A stretch of DNA of 64,000 nt, taken from NCBI RefSeq assembly GCF_050749815.1, contig NZ_CP192735.1:2976001-3040000 (forward strand). The letters are read 5' to 3'. Within the stretch, counting starts at the first letter, position 1. The number at the start of each line of letters is the position of its first letter. The position numbers and the translations under genes are program-made. The stretch comes from Dyella_A sp050749815 (GTDB lineage: Bacteria; Pseudomonadota; Gammaproteobacteria; Xanthomonadales; Rhodanobacteraceae). Positions 18,604-27,173 of the stretch are shown here, piece after piece. The notes beneath the pieces were generated by a model. It searched no databases and was not told where the DNA came from. It saw only the letters and a program-made list of their open reading frames with translations.

Positions 18604-18685
18604 GTCGGGCAAGGGTGCCGCCGCAGACGTCGTCACAAAGTGTCGAGCATGCCCGGCGCGACCGATCGGGGGAAGATGCCGCACC

Positions 18686-18711
18686 CGCACGGGCGACCGC
18701 GCGCCCGTGCG
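18686..18711 (-). terminator. Strong hairpin directly after the HlyD-like gene
   Basis: A 10-bp perfect stem (CGCACGGGCG / CGCCCGTGCG) with a 6-base loop, starting two bases beyond the efflux-operon stop codon. There is no U-run, so it may be a Rho-assisted end or an mRNA-stability element rather than a classical intrinsic terminator. Confidence 0.5.
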
Positions 18712-18712
18712 C

Positions 18713-19747
18713 TCAACGCCCCGCGACGGCCACGGCCGCACCAGCCACGGCGGGGGCCGGGCGGACCACCAGCGTGGCGGTCATGCCGGCGGCGAGCACG
18801 GTGCCGGCCGGCAGGTGGTCGGCGTCGATCGCTACGCGCACCGGCACGCGCTGGGCCAGCCGCACCCAGTTGAAGGTGGGGTTGACGTTGGCCAGCAGGT
18901 CGCTGCCGGTGGGGTTGTCGGCATCCGTGATGCCGTGGGCGATGCTCTGCACGGTGCCGTGCAGCTCGATGCCGCCACTCATCAGGCGGATCTCCACCGG
19001 ATCGCCCACGTGCACGCGCGGCAGCTTGGTTTCCTCGAAGTAGCCGTTGATCCAGTACGAGTGGCGATCGATCACCGCCAGCCGCGCCGCCCCGGCGCTG
19101 GCGTAGTCGCCGGCGCGCACATCGAGGTTGGTGACGTAGCCGTCCACCGGCGCGCGCACTTCGGTGCGATCCAGATTGAGCTGCGCCTGGTCCAGCGCCA
19201 CCTGCGCCTCGGCCACTGCAGCCAGCGCCTGCTGCGCGGCGGCGCTGGCCTGCTGGCGTCCAGCCTGGGCGCGCTGCCAGCCGGCGCGGGCGACCTCGGC
19301 GGAGGCGCGCACGTTGGCCAGGTCTTCGGCGGAAATGATGTTGCCGGCCAGCTTCTCGCGACGCTCCGACTGCGCGGCGTACATCGCGTAGCTGGAGCGG
19401 CTCTGCGCCGCCGCGGCATCGGCCGCGCCGACGCTGGCGCCGGCGGCGTGGGCAGCGGCCTTGGCGGCGTCCAGGTTGGCCTGCGCCTGCGCCAGCGCGT
19501 TGCGGTAGCGGGCCTGGTCGAGCACGAACAGCAGTTCGCCGCGGTGCACCGCCTGGTTGTCGACCACGGCAACGCGGGTAACCAGCCCTGCCACGTCAGG
19601 CGCGACGCGCACCACGTCGGCACGCACGCGGCCGTCGCGGGTCCACGGGGCATCCATGTAGTGCAGCCACAGCGTGTGGGCAGCCAGCGCGGCGACGAGC
19701 ACGACGGTGGCGGTAATGGCAAAACGGACAAGGGCTTGGATTTTCAT
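18713..19747 (-). CDS. HlyD-family membrane fusion protein (AaeA/EmrA-like)
   Basis: 344 residues: one N-terminal membrane helix (about 8-28), a biotinyl-lipoyl-like half (RVAPDVAGLVTRVAVVDNQAVHRGELLFVLD), an alanine-rich coiled-coil hairpin (about 70-195), the second lipoyl half (RTEVRAPVDGYVTNLDVRAGDYASAG) and a beta-barrel end. It is the periplasmic adaptor that would couple the FUSC pump to an outer-membrane channel. ATG 19747 is preferred; GTG 19756 would abut the DUF1656 gene exactly. Last gene of the MarR-FUSC-DUF1656-HlyD operon. Confidence 0.92.
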   Translation of the reverse strand: MKIQALVRFAITATVVLVAALAAHTLWLHYMDAPWTRDGRVRADVVRVAPDVAGLVTRVAVVDNQAVHRGELLFVLDQARYRNALAQAQANLDAAKAAAHAAGASVGAADAAAAQSRSSYAMYAAQSERREKLAGNIISAEDLANVRASAEVARAGWQRAQAGRQQASAAAQQALAAVAEAQVALDQAQLNLDRTEVRAPVDGYVTNLDVRAGDYASAGAARLAVIDRHSYWINGYFEETKLPRVHVGDPVEIRLMSGGIELHGTVQSIAHGITDADNPTGSDLLANVNPTFNWVRLAQRVPVRVAIDADHLPAGTVLAAGMTATLVVRPAPAVAGAAVAVAGR

Positions 19748-19756
19748 GGCGATCAC

Positions 19757-19954
19757 TCAGAACAGGATCAGCGCACAGGCGCCGAATACGCAGACAAACG
19801 CGGCCAGCCGGAACAGCGGCGGATGCCACACGAAGCGGTACAGGCCGTAGCGGCCGGCCAGCCAGTCGAGCAGCCACAGCAAGCCCAGCGCGGCGAGGAA
19901 CAGCAGCAGCACGCCGGGTACCAGCGCGTCGCCGAGGGCGATTTCACGAGGCAT
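19757..19954 (-). CDS. DUF1656 small membrane protein (AaeX-like)
   Basis: 65 residues with two membrane helices. The opening PREIALGDALVPGVLLLFL and the FVWHPPLFRLAAFVCVFG segment are the DUF1656 signature. Members nearly always lie between a FUSC pump gene and its HlyD partner, as here; E. coli AaeX is the named example. The start overlaps the FUSC gene end by 11 bp. Confidence 0.88.
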   Translation of the reverse strand: MPREIALGDALVPGVLLLFLAALGLLWLLDWLAGRYGLYRFVWHPPLFRLAAFVCVFGACALILF

Positions 19955-22073
19955 GGGGAGACTCCGCAGACGCCGGCGCAGCTCGCTCCGGCGGCATGTA
20001 GGGGGCAAGCGCGGACTCGCGATCGAGCAGCGCCAGCCGGATCAGGTAGAGGTGGTCGAGCAGTGCGCTCGCCGAGGGCTGCGCTTCCGCCTCGCCGATG
20101 ACATCGGCGAACTGCGCGCGCACCCGCGCGTAGCCGTCGGCGTCCGGGTGTTGGTAGAAGCGTGCGAGCGCGGCGAGCGCGGCATCGATGCCGGTGCGCG
20201 GCGAAGCGTGCGTGTTTTCGTCCAGCGCACGCCGCAGCTCGATCACCGCGCGGCCGGTTTCGTGCACCGACAACGCCCAGGCCAGCAGGCTGCGCGAGGC
20301 GTCGCTGCCCGGTTCGGTCTGCGCCACGATCTGACCGAACAGATCGCGGTTCACGCTCTCGAAACGGTGGCGCAGTCCGCGCAGCGGCGCCTGCGCCGCC
20401 AACGCCACCTGGGCGCGCAGCCGAGCCAGCTGGCGGCGGCGCAGCCAGCCGGTGCCGATGGTCGAGGGGATGAACACGAAGGCGATGGCCGCGGCCGACA
20501 AGCCCGCCAGTTGCGCCACCGCGTCGTTGAGAAAATGCACCGGATCGAACGCCATCGGATTGCGCACGGCCAGGATGTACACAAAGCCCATCGTGTAGCC
20601 CAGCCCGTAGCTGGCGTAGCGGCCACCGGCCATCAGCACCAGGCCCGGCAGCAGGAACGGCACGATGCCCGCGACCATCAGCACATAGCCGTCCATCACG
20701 GTGAGCACGAAGAACACACAGGCGAACGCCGCGGCCATGCCGATCGCATAGCCGACCATCACCACGCCGGTGGCGCGCCCCGCATCGGGCATGGTGGCGA
20801 ACAGGCCGGCGAAGATGGTGGCGATCAACATCGCGCTGGCGCCCAGCGGCCAGGCGCTGGCGATCCAGAACGCGCCCAGCGCCAGCATCACCAGCGTGGT
20901 GCGGAGCGTCGCCAGGGCGGCGCCGGCCAGATCGTTGGAACGCGCGAAGCGCACCGACTCCGGCGCGCCGCCGCCCAGCCGCGGCGCCTGCAGATCAGCT
21001 GCGCTGCTGACGTAGGCGTGCAGTTCGTCGGCGAAGCGTTCGAGCAGGGTGACGCCGGTGGCGACGTCGCGGCGGTCCTGCGGATCGTCCAGCGTGTCGA
21101 CGCAGCGTGCCGCACGGCGGTCCATGGCGGCACGTGCCTGGGTCAGGCGCGGCAGCAGCGTGGCTGCCGGCGCGCCGGCCTCATGCGGCGCGGCGAGCGC
21201 CTCCGCCAGCGGCGCGTAGAGGTCGATGAGGATCTGCGCCGCGCGGTCGTGACCGGCGCGCATCAGGCGGTTGATCAGGTGATGCACCGACTGGAAGCTG
21301 GTCGACGCCGCCATGAAGCGCTGGTTGAACAGGCGCAGGTGCGCGCTGCGGGCGCGCGCTTCGGCGTCCTCGAACACCACCGAGCTGCGCAGATCTTCCA
21401 GCGCCACCGCGTCGCGCACGAAGCGCAGGTGCGCACGCTCCATCGCCGACCGCGCAAGGGCGCCGCCGGTGCTCGCCCGCACGAAGTCGAGGAAGTGCGC
21501 GAACTGCCCGCGCGCGGTCTTGCGCAGCACGTTGCGCAGGCGGCTGGGAAACACGGTGTCGCTGACCGCGCCACTCACCAACAGGCCCAGCAGCACCTCG
21601 CTGATGCGCGCAGTGGCGGAGTCGAACACCGCCGGCGGGTCGTTGATCACCGGAATGGCGATGATCGCCGCGGTGTAGCCGCCGAGCACGAAGGCGTAGG
21701 CGGTGAAGTTGCGGTACAGCGTGGCGCCGCCGGCACACAGGCCGATCCACAGGGCCAGCGCCAGCAGGAACAGTTCGCGCTGCTGCGGAAACGCCGCCAC
21801 GATCGCGAATGCCGCCAGCGCGCCGGCGAGGGTGCCCAGCGCGCGGTAGAAGCTCTTGGCCAGCACCATGCCGGACTGCCGGTTCGCCACGATGATCGCG
21901 GTGAGCATCGCGGTGGACGGCTGCGGCAGCGACAGGCGCATGGCGACCCAGCCGGTGAGAAAGAACGCCAGCAGCGTGCGCAGCACGAACAGCCACACCT
22001 CGCCCTCTTCGCGCAGCAGCGCACGCACCGGCGACGGCGCGGCAGCAACGGCACTGGCGTGCACGGCGCTCAT
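19944..22073 (-). CDS. FUSC family aromatic-acid efflux pump (AaeB-like)
   Basis: 709 residues. There are two blocks of about five to six membrane helices (residues about 25-165 and 375-500), each followed by a large cytoplasmic helical domain, which is the FUSC/AaeB plan. RQSGMVLAKSFYRALGTLAGA in the first block is a family landmark. AaeB-type pumps export p-hydroxybenzoate and other hydroxylated aromatic acids with a HlyD partner. The start overlaps the MarR gene end by four bases (ATGA), indicating translational coupling. Confidence 0.9.
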   Translation of the reverse strand: MSAVHASAVAAAPSPVRALLREEGEVWLFVLRTLLAFFLTGWVAMRLSLPQPSTAMLTAIIVANRQSGMVLAKSFYRALGTLAGALAAFAIVAAFPQQRELFLLALALWIGLCAGGATLYRNFTAYAFVLGGYTAAIIAIPVINDPPAVFDSATARISEVLLGLLVSGAVSDTVFPSRLRNVLRKTARGQFAHFLDFVRASTGGALARSAMERAHLRFVRDAVALEDLRSSVVFEDAEARARSAHLRLFNQRFMAASTSFQSVHHLINRLMRAGHDRAAQILIDLYAPLAEALAAPHEAGAPAATLLPRLTQARAAMDRRAARCVDTLDDPQDRRDVATGVTLLERFADELHAYVSSAADLQAPRLGGGAPESVRFARSNDLAGAALATLRTTLVMLALGAFWIASAWPLGASAMLIATIFAGLFATMPDAGRATGVVMVGYAIGMAAAFACVFFVLTVMDGYVLMVAGIVPFLLPGLVLMAGGRYASYGLGYTMGFVYILAVRNPMAFDPVHFLNDAVAQLAGLSAAAIAFVFIPSTIGTGWLRRRQLARLRAQVALAAQAPLRGLRHRFESVNRDLFGQIVAQTEPGSDASRSLLAWALSVHETGRAVIELRRALDENTHASPRTGIDAALAALARFYQHPDADGYARVRAQFADVIGEAEAQPSASALLDHLYLIRLALLDRESALAPYMPPERAAPASAESPHAS

Positions 22074-22576
22074 TCGTCGCCCAGTCCCGCCAGCATCTTC
22101 TTGAGCAGCCGCTCGAGCTGGGTCTGCTCGGCCGCGCTCAGGTGGGTCACCTGCAGCTGCAGCAGATCGCAGATGTCCGGCAGCAGGGCGTGGATCAGCG
22201 CCTCGCCCTTCGGCGTGAGGGTGAGCGTGAGCTTGCGGCGATCGGCGTCGCTGACGCTGCGGGCGATCAGGCCGCGCTCGCACAGGCCGTTGGTGAGGCG
22301 GGTGATGTTGGCCGACTTCTCGCCCGCCGCGTCGGCCAGGTCGGACGGGCACAGCCCGCCGTCGCCGGCGGTGCCGTAGAGCATCATCAGCAGGTTGTAT
22401 TCGGGATGGTTGAGGCCGAACGGCTTGAGCGCCGCGTTCGCCTGATCGTGCAGGCGCTTGTGGATGTGCTTGACCAGCCGCACCAGCACCGCCGGTTCGC
22501 GCGGGAACGGCGGGTGGCGCTGGCAGGTAACGGCGAGGCGCTGTTCGGTGGGGGCAAAGCTGCTCATGGCAGGCAT
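22070..22576 (-). CDS. MarR family regulator of the efflux operon
   Basis: 168 residues with a MarR winged helix: LKPFGLNHPEYNLLMMLY, LADAAGEKSANITRLTNGLCERGLIARSVSDADRRKLTLTLTPKG (recognition helix plus wing Asp-Arg-Arg), and a C-terminal dimerisation helix. It lies first in the efflux operon and likely represses it, releasing DNA when a phenolic ligand binds, as for EmrR/MprA and similar MarR proteins. A second in-frame ATG at 22567 is an alternative start. Confidence 0.92.
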   Translation of the reverse strand: MPAMSSFAPTEQRLAVTCQRHPPFPREPAVLVRLVKHIHKRLHDQANAALKPFGLNHPEYNLLMMLYGTAGDGGLCPSDLADAAGEKSANITRLTNGLCERGLIARSVSDADRRKLTLTLTPKGEALIHALLPDICDLLQLQVTHLSAAEQTQLERLLKKMLAGLGDE

Positions 22577-22593
22577 CCGGTGCGTGGGATGCC

Positions 22594-22630
22594 GGCAATT
22601 ATTACATATGTGTACTATTTATTTGTGAAT
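22594..22630 (-). promoter_or_regulatory. Probable promoter and MarR operator for the efflux operon
   Basis: An AT-rich island in an otherwise GC-rich region. On the minus strand TTCACA, 17 bases, TGTAAT resembles a sigma-70 promoter. The perfect 8-bp palindrome ACATATGT (22604-22611), inside TACATATGTGTA, overlaps the -10 element, a typical position for MarR self-repression. The regulator binding is inferred. Confidence 0.5.
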
Positions 22631-22650
22631 GAAAGCCACGGTTGGCCGCC

Positions 22651-22680
22651 CAAAAAGAACGGGCGCCCTGCGGCGCCCGT
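22651..22680 (-). terminator. Intrinsic terminator of the DUF4156 lipoprotein gene
   Basis: A 9-bp perfect stem (ACGGGCGCC / GGCGCCCGT, 22659-22680) with a CTGC loop. On the minus strand it is followed by TCTTTTTG, a U-rich run. It lies 33 bp after the lipoprotein stop codon. Confidence 0.8.
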
Positions 22681-22712
22681 GGAGAAGCTTTCGTAGTGGG
22701 TGAACGCGGACC

Positions 22713-23129
22713 TCAGCCGCCCTTGATCGGGTAGGACTGGAAGCCGGCCGACGGCACCGTGGCCGGCGCGCTGCTGCCGCTGCTGGCCGGCGCCGTACCG
22801 CTGGCGGGCAGACGCTGGCTGCCGCAGCGGTAGGCGCCCCACGGCTGCGAGCCGTCGGTCGGCTCGGCCAGCGGCTTGATCGTGTCGGCATTCATCTTCG
22901 CCGCCTCGTTGCGCGCCATCACTTCCAGCTCGTCGCGCACCTTGATCTGGTTGCGGTCGACCGGACCCATGCGGTCCATCACCGACACGGTGACCTTGCC
23001 CAGCTCCTGACACTGCGACACGTCGCCACTCCAGGCGGTACGCACGGCCTTGCCGGCGTCGTCCAGCTTGATCCCCCACGAACAGGCGCTGAGCAGCACG
23101 ACGGGGACGAGCAACAGGGTCTTGCGCAT
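22713..23129 (-). CDS. DUF4156 family lipoprotein
   Basis: 138 residues. The signal MRKTLLLVPVVLLSAC ends in a lipobox with Cys16. The mature part matches the DUF4156 pattern: DDAGKAVRTAWSGDVSQCQELGKVTVSVMDRMGPVDRNQIKVRDELEVMARNEAAKMNADTI, followed by a Cys near the end of the domain. Members are small envelope lipoproteins of unknown function. The tail (about 35 residues) is Ser/Pro/Ala-rich and probably disordered. The start is set by GGAGGA-type sequence (GAGGACTCC on the plus strand gives GGAGTCCTC) just upstream. Confidence 0.85.
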   Translation of the reverse strand: MRKTLLLVPVVLLSACSWGIKLDDAGKAVRTAWSGDVSQCQELGKVTVSVMDRMGPVDRNQIKVRDELEVMARNEAAKMNADTIKPLAEPTDGSQPWGAYRCGSQRLPASGTAPASSGSSAPATVPSAGFQSYPIKGG

Positions 23130-23160
23130 GGAGGACTCCGCAATGGATGGGCTGGATGGC

Positions 23161-23196
23161 ATGAGGGGCCGGGCAGTCGCCCGCCCGGCCCCTCAT
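23161..23196 (-). terminator. Long hairpin between the M16 peptidase and DUF4156 genes
   Basis: A 14-bp perfect stem (ATGAGGGGCCGGGC / GCCCGGCCCCTCAT) with an 8-base loop, 39 bp past the M16 peptidase stop codon. It is very stable but lacks a U-run, so it may be a Rho-independent end of weak type or a 3'-end stabiliser. Confidence 0.55.
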
Positions 23197-23234
23197 CGTA
23201 CCGCGGGAAGGCCGCGGCGTTTCCCAACGGCGGC

Positions 23235-26099
23235 TTACTTGGCGGGTGCCACCGGCTTGCCGTCGGCATCGAGCACCTGCATCGCGCCCAGGTCGAGCTT
23301 CTTCAGCGGCTGCTCGATCTTGGACAGGTCACCCACGATCACCCAGGTGAGCTGGTTCGGGCGGATGATCTCCTTGGCCGCGGCATTGACCTCGGCATCG
23401 GTCTGCGCTTCGGTGCGCGCCTTGAGGGTCTGCACGTAGTCGTCGGGGCGGTGGTACAGCACGATACCCTGCAGCGCACCCATCACCGCGCTGGTGGTCT
23501 GGTAGCTGCCCGGCATGGAGCGCACGTCGCCGTCCTTGATCTTGCTGATCTCCTGGGCGGAGAGCGGCTTGTCGCCGACCACGCCCTTGGCCTCCTTCAG
23601 CATCTCGGCCACCGACTCGGCGGTCTTGTCGGTCTGCACCGGGGCATACAGCATGAACGGGCGCTGGCCCTGGGCCGGTCGCAGGAAACTGAAGGCGCCG
23701 TAGGCCCAGTGCTTGTTCTCGCGCAGGTTCATGTTGAGGCGCGAGGTGAAGGTGCCGCCAAACGCGCCGTTCATCGTCTCGATGGGCAGGTTGTTCGGCG
23801 CCTCGGTGGACGGCGCCACGATGCCGGCCAGGATCAGGCTCTGCTGCGCGCCCGGCCGGTTGACCAGGTACACCCGCGGGTTCGCCGGTGGCGCGACCTT
23901 GGCCAGCAGCTTGGCGGGCACCTTGCCGCTGGCCTTCCAGTCACCGAACACCGCGTTGAGCTCGGGGATGATCTTGGCCAGCGTGGTGTCGCCGGCCACC
24001 AGGATCTTCACGTTGTCCGGGCGGATGAAGTCGCCCATGAACTGGCGCATGTCCTGCGTGGTGAGCGAGCTGATCGACGCCTCGGTGCCTGAGCCGGTGA
24101 ACGGGATGGCGTACGCGTTGCCTTCGCCGTACAGCAGCGGCGGCAGCGTGCGCAGCGCGATGCCCACCGGCTGGCTCTTCTCCTGTGCGATACGCGCCAG
24201 CCACTGGCCGCGCACGCGCGCCACGTCGGCATCGCGGAACGCCGGGTTGCGCACGATGTCCCCAAACAGCGCCAACGAGGGCTTGAGCTGATCGTCCAGC
24301 GCGTTGAGCGATACGTTGCAGGCGTCCAGCCCGCAGCCGCTGCCGATCTCGGCGCCCAGGCGCTGCTCGGTCTTGGCGATCTGCACCGAATCGAGGCGCT
24401 TGGTGCCCTCATCGAGCATCGCCATGGTGAAGCTCGAGGTGCCCAGCTTGCGTCCCTGGTCGGCGGCGAAGCCGGCGTTGAACATCAGCTGCACCTGCAC
24501 CGCCGGTACTGCGTGGCGCTCGGCCAGCACCACTTCGATGCCGTTGGCGAGCTTGCCGCGCTGGATCGCCGGGAAGGTGAGATCCGGGAAGCGGTCGACC
24601 ACCGGCACGCCCTTGCTGCGATCGACGTCGCTCTTCACCGTGCGGTAGTCGCCCTTGGCGCTGAGCACCGGCTTGGGCGCGCCCGGCTCGGCCGGGCGCC
24701 CGGCCACGGTAGCCATGTCGGTGTTCTCGACCTTGCCCGGCACCACGGTGAGCGTGTAGTCGCCCTTGGCGATCCACTGGTCGGCCACTGCCTTGACGCT
24801 GGCTGGCGTGGCTGCCATCAGCACCTTGAAGTCCTTCAGGTACTGGCCCGGATCGTTCGAATACAGCTGGCCCTCGGCGAGGATCGAGGCCTGCGTGTTG
24901 ACCCGCTCCAGGCCGCGCACGAACGAGGCGCGCACCTCGGTCTTCACGCGGGCCAGCTCGTCGGCGGTGGGGCCGTCCTTGAGGAATTTCTGCCATTCGT
25001 CGGCCACCGCCGCTTCCACCTTGGCCGGGTCGACGCCCTTCTTCACGTCCACCTGCAACTGGAACAGGCTGGCCAGCACGTGCTGCTCGATGTCCACCGA
25101 CACGTCGTCGGCGAGCTTGTCCTGGTAGACCAGGCGCTGGTAAAGCCGCGAGGTCTTGCCGCCGCCGAGCACGGCCGCGGCCAGGCTCAGGCGGGTGAGG
25201 TCGTCGCTGGTGCGCGAAGGCACGTTCCACTCGCGGTAGATGCGCGTCTGCGCCACGTTGTCGGTCATCGTGCCGCGGGTGGACTTGCTGCGCGGTGCCA
25301 CCCACGGCTGTGGGCGCGGTACCTGCGGGCCGGCGGCGATGTCGCCGAAGTACTTCAGCGCCTTTTCCTTGGCCTGCGCCACGGTGATGTCGCCGGACAG
25401 CACCAGCACGGTATTGGCCGCGCCGTAGTAATCGCGGAACCACTGCTTCACGTCGCCCAGCGAGGCGGCGTTGAGATCCGCCATCGAGCCGATGGTGTCG
25501 TGGTGGTAGGGGTGGTTGGCCGGGAAGGCCTCGGCCTGGATCAGCTCGCCGACGCGGCCGTAGGGCTGGTTCTCGCCCTGGCGCTTCTCGTTCTGCACCA
25601 CGCCGCGCTGCTCGTCGAGCTGCGGCTGGCCGATCGCGCCGAGCAGGTGACCCATGCGGTCGGACTCCATCCACAGCGCCATGTCCAGCGCGGTGGTCGG
25701 CACGGTTTCGAAGTAGTTGGTGCGGTCCAGCCAGGTGGTGCCGTTCTGGTCGGTGGCGCCAGCCAGCTCGAACGGCTTGAAGTATTCGTCGGCGTGGTTC
25801 TCCGAGCCCTGGAACATCAGGTGCTCGAACAAGTGCGCGAAGCCGGTCTTGCCCTTCGGCTCGTAGGACGAGCCCACGTGGTACCAGATGCTCACGGCGA
25901 CGACGGGCGCCTTGTGGTCCTCGTGCACCACCACGGTGAGCCCGTTGGGCAGGGTGAAGCGCTGGTAGGCCAGATTCGGGATGGACTGCGCCATCGCCGC
26001 GGCGGTCGGCGTGCTGTCGGCGGCGACCGCCGTGGACAGGCCGCCAGCGCCCAGGGTGAGCAGGCCGGCAATGAGCAGGGCAAGCGGTTTCTTCGACAC
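23235..26099 (-). CDS. Exported M16 zinc metallopeptidase, two-domain (pitrilysin-like)
   Basis: 954 residues with a Sec signal (MSKKPLALLIAGLLTLGAGG..., cleavage near 27). The first M16 domain carries the inverted zinc motif HLFEH (His89, Glu92, His93) and a downstream Glu in the family position (QRGVVQNEKRQ). The second M16-like half (from about residue 500) lacks the motif and closes the chamber. It degrades peptides in the periplasm; similar proteins are common in Xanthomonadales. The start is GTG at 26099, chosen because AAGGAG sits seven bases upstream and the signal peptide begins there; no ATG fits. Confidence 0.92.
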   Translation of the reverse strand: MSKKPLALLIAGLLTLGAGGLSTAVAADSTPTAAAMAQSIPNLAYQRFTLPNGLTVVVHEDHKAPVVAVSIWYHVGSSYEPKGKTGFAHLFEHLMFQGSENHADEYFKPFELAGATDQNGTTWLDRTNYFETVPTTALDMALWMESDRMGHLLGAIGQPQLDEQRGVVQNEKRQGENQPYGRVGELIQAEAFPANHPYHHDTIGSMADLNAASLGDVKQWFRDYYGAANTVLVLSGDITVAQAKEKALKYFGDIAAGPQVPRPQPWVAPRSKSTRGTMTDNVAQTRIYREWNVPSRTSDDLTRLSLAAAVLGGGKTSRLYQRLVYQDKLADDVSVDIEQHVLASLFQLQVDVKKGVDPAKVEAAVADEWQKFLKDGPTADELARVKTEVRASFVRGLERVNTQASILAEGQLYSNDPGQYLKDFKVLMAATPASVKAVADQWIAKGDYTLTVVPGKVENTDMATVAGRPAEPGAPKPVLSAKGDYRTVKSDVDRSKGVPVVDRFPDLTFPAIQRGKLANGIEVVLAERHAVPAVQVQLMFNAGFAADQGRKLGTSSFTMAMLDEGTKRLDSVQIAKTEQRLGAEIGSGCGLDACNVSLNALDDQLKPSLALFGDIVRNPAFRDADVARVRGQWLARIAQEKSQPVGIALRTLPPLLYGEGNAYAIPFTGSGTEASISSLTTQDMRQFMGDFIRPDNVKILVAGDTTLAKIIPELNAVFGDWKASGKVPAKLLAKVAPPANPRVYLVNRPGAQQSLILAGIVAPSTEAPNNLPIETMNGAFGGTFTSRLNMNLRENKHWAYGAFSFLRPAQGQRPFMLYAPVQTDKTAESVAEMLKEAKGVVGDKPLSAQEISKIKDGDVRSMPGSYQTTSAVMGALQGIVLYHRPDDYVQTLKARTEAQTDAEVNAAAKEIIRPNQLTWVIVGDLSKIEQPLKKLDLGAMQVLDADGKPVAPAK

Positions 26100-26179
26100 G
26101 GTGAAACTCCTTCTCACGGGTAACCGGCCGACGGTAGCGGCGCGCGCCCGGGCGCTGCAAATGACGAATGGCAGGGGTG

Positions 26180-26267
26180 GGACAGCGTGTCCGCTGCGTT
26201 GTCCGCTGCCGGACGGGCGCTGTCCGCGGACAGTCGATGCGCCGCCGGCACGCCATGACAAATGTCA
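26180..26267. promoter_or_regulatory. Cluster of TGTCC/GGACA palindromes, possible activator sites
   Basis: Four inverted repeats upstream of a sigma-54-type promoter: GGACAGCGTGTCC (26180-26192), TGTCCGCTGCCGGAC (26200-26214), CTGTCCGCGGACAG (26220-26233, perfect) and TGACAAATGTCA (26256-26267). The first three share TGTCC/GGACA half-sites. Distances of about 60-145 bp from the predicted start site are usual for enhancer-binding proteins. The binding protein is unknown. Confidence 0.55.
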
Positions 26268-26299
26268 GCGCATCAATGGTTTATCTGCGACTGCCGCGC

Positions 26300-26315
26300 T
26301 GGCACGGCCCTTGCG
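26300..26315 (+). promoter_or_regulatory. Sigma-54 (RpoN) type -24/-12 promoter
   Basis: TGGCACGGCCCTTGCG matches the RpoN consensus TGGCACG-N4-TTGC, with exactly ten bases between the essential GG and GC. Predicted transcription begins near 26326, about 39 bases before the start codon of the 68-residue peptide. Confidence 0.75.
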
Positions 26316-26364
26316 AGAGTAGCGGCACGGACACCTTCGCCCGGTCATTGAAAGGAGACACCCC

Positions 26365-26571
26365 ATGAAACTCGAATCGCTTCTGCTGCGCGGCCTGTTC
26401 GTTGCCTGCCTCACCGTCTGCGGCCTGATCGTCGGCGCCATGCTGGTACAGACCCCGCCTGCCGTGCGCCTGGCCGGCAGCAGTGCCGCCCCGGTGGTCG
26501 GCATGCTGATGCCGGCGACCGGTTGCGCCCTGCCGCCCGACGGCGTGGTGTGCCCGCGCCAGGCCAGCTGA
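26365..26571 (+). CDS. Small membrane-anchored or secreted peptide, sigma-54 controlled
   Basis: 68 residues: a charged start (MKLESLLLRG), one hydrophobic helix (about 11-29), then a short exported tail rich in Ala, Pro and Gly with two Cys (ATGCALPPDGVVC) that could form a disulfide. AAGGAG lies at ideal spacing before the ATG. It has no recognised domain. It stands alone behind a strong RpoN-type promoter and is divergent from the M16 peptidase. The function is unknown; the regulated promoter argues that it is a real gene. Confidence 0.7.
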   Translation: MKLESLLLRGLFVACLTVCGLIVGAMLVQTPPAVRLAGSSAAPVVGMLMPATGCALPPDGVVCPRQAS

Positions 26572-26640
26572 TCGCGCTGATCTGATCTCGCTGAACTGAT
26601 CTGGACGACAGCGCCGCGCGTTCGCGGCGATAATCGCCGG

Positions 26641-27114
26641 ATGCTCCACGTCATCCTGTTCCGCCCCGAAATCCCGCCCAACACCGGCAACGTGATCCGC
26701 CTGTGCGCCAACACCGGCGCCGCGCTGCACCTGATCCGGCCGCTGGGTTTCGAGCTCGACGACGCGCGGCTGCGCCGCGCCGGCCTGGACTACCACGAAT
26801 ACGCGGCGCTGGCCGTGCACGACAGCCTCGACGCCTGCCTCGACGCGATCGGCCACCCGCGCGTATTCGCCTTCTCCACCCGTGGTCGGGTGGCCCATGT
26901 GGATGCCGCGTTCCAACGCGGCGACGCCCTGCTGTTCGGCTGCGAAACCGCCGGGCTGCCCGGCGAGGTGCTCGACGCGATCCCCGCGCCGCAGCGCCTG
27001 CGCCTGCCCATGCGCCCGGACAGCCGCAGCCTCAACTTGTCCAACAGCGTGGCGGTGGCCGTGTTCGAGGCCTGGCGTCAGTTCGGCTTCGAGGGCGCCG
27101 CGGCACTGTCGTAG
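26641..27114 (+). CDS. trmL: tRNA (cytidine(34)-2'-O)-methyltransferase TrmL
   Basis: 157 residues, the normal size of TrmL, the smallest SPOUT methyltransferase. Motifs: FRPEIPPNTGNVIRLCANTG, LIRPLGFELDDARLRRAGLDY, FGCETAGLP and RLPMRPDSRSLNLSNSVAVAVFE, which together form the SAM-binding trefoil knot. It methylates the wobble ribose of tRNA-Leu species. It is followed by a REP pair before ubiJ. Confidence 0.96.
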   Translation: MLHVILFRPEIPPNTGNVIRLCANTGAALHLIRPLGFELDDARLRRAGLDYHEYAALAVHDSLDACLDAIGHPRVFAFSTRGRVAHVDAAFQRGDALLFGCETAGLPGEVLDAIPAPQRLRLPMRPDSRSLNLSNSVAVAVFEAWRQFGFEGAAALS

Positions 27115-27173
27115 ACCCGCGCCCTGCATGCGGCCTCGCCGCGGAAGGTTCGCCCGAAACCCTCACCCCGAGG

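Noticed and set aside
19953..22379. 808-codon open frame opposite the FUSC pump gene
   Set aside because: Low-complexity His/Arg/Gln/Ala sequence without motifs; it mirrors the real FUSC and MarR genes.
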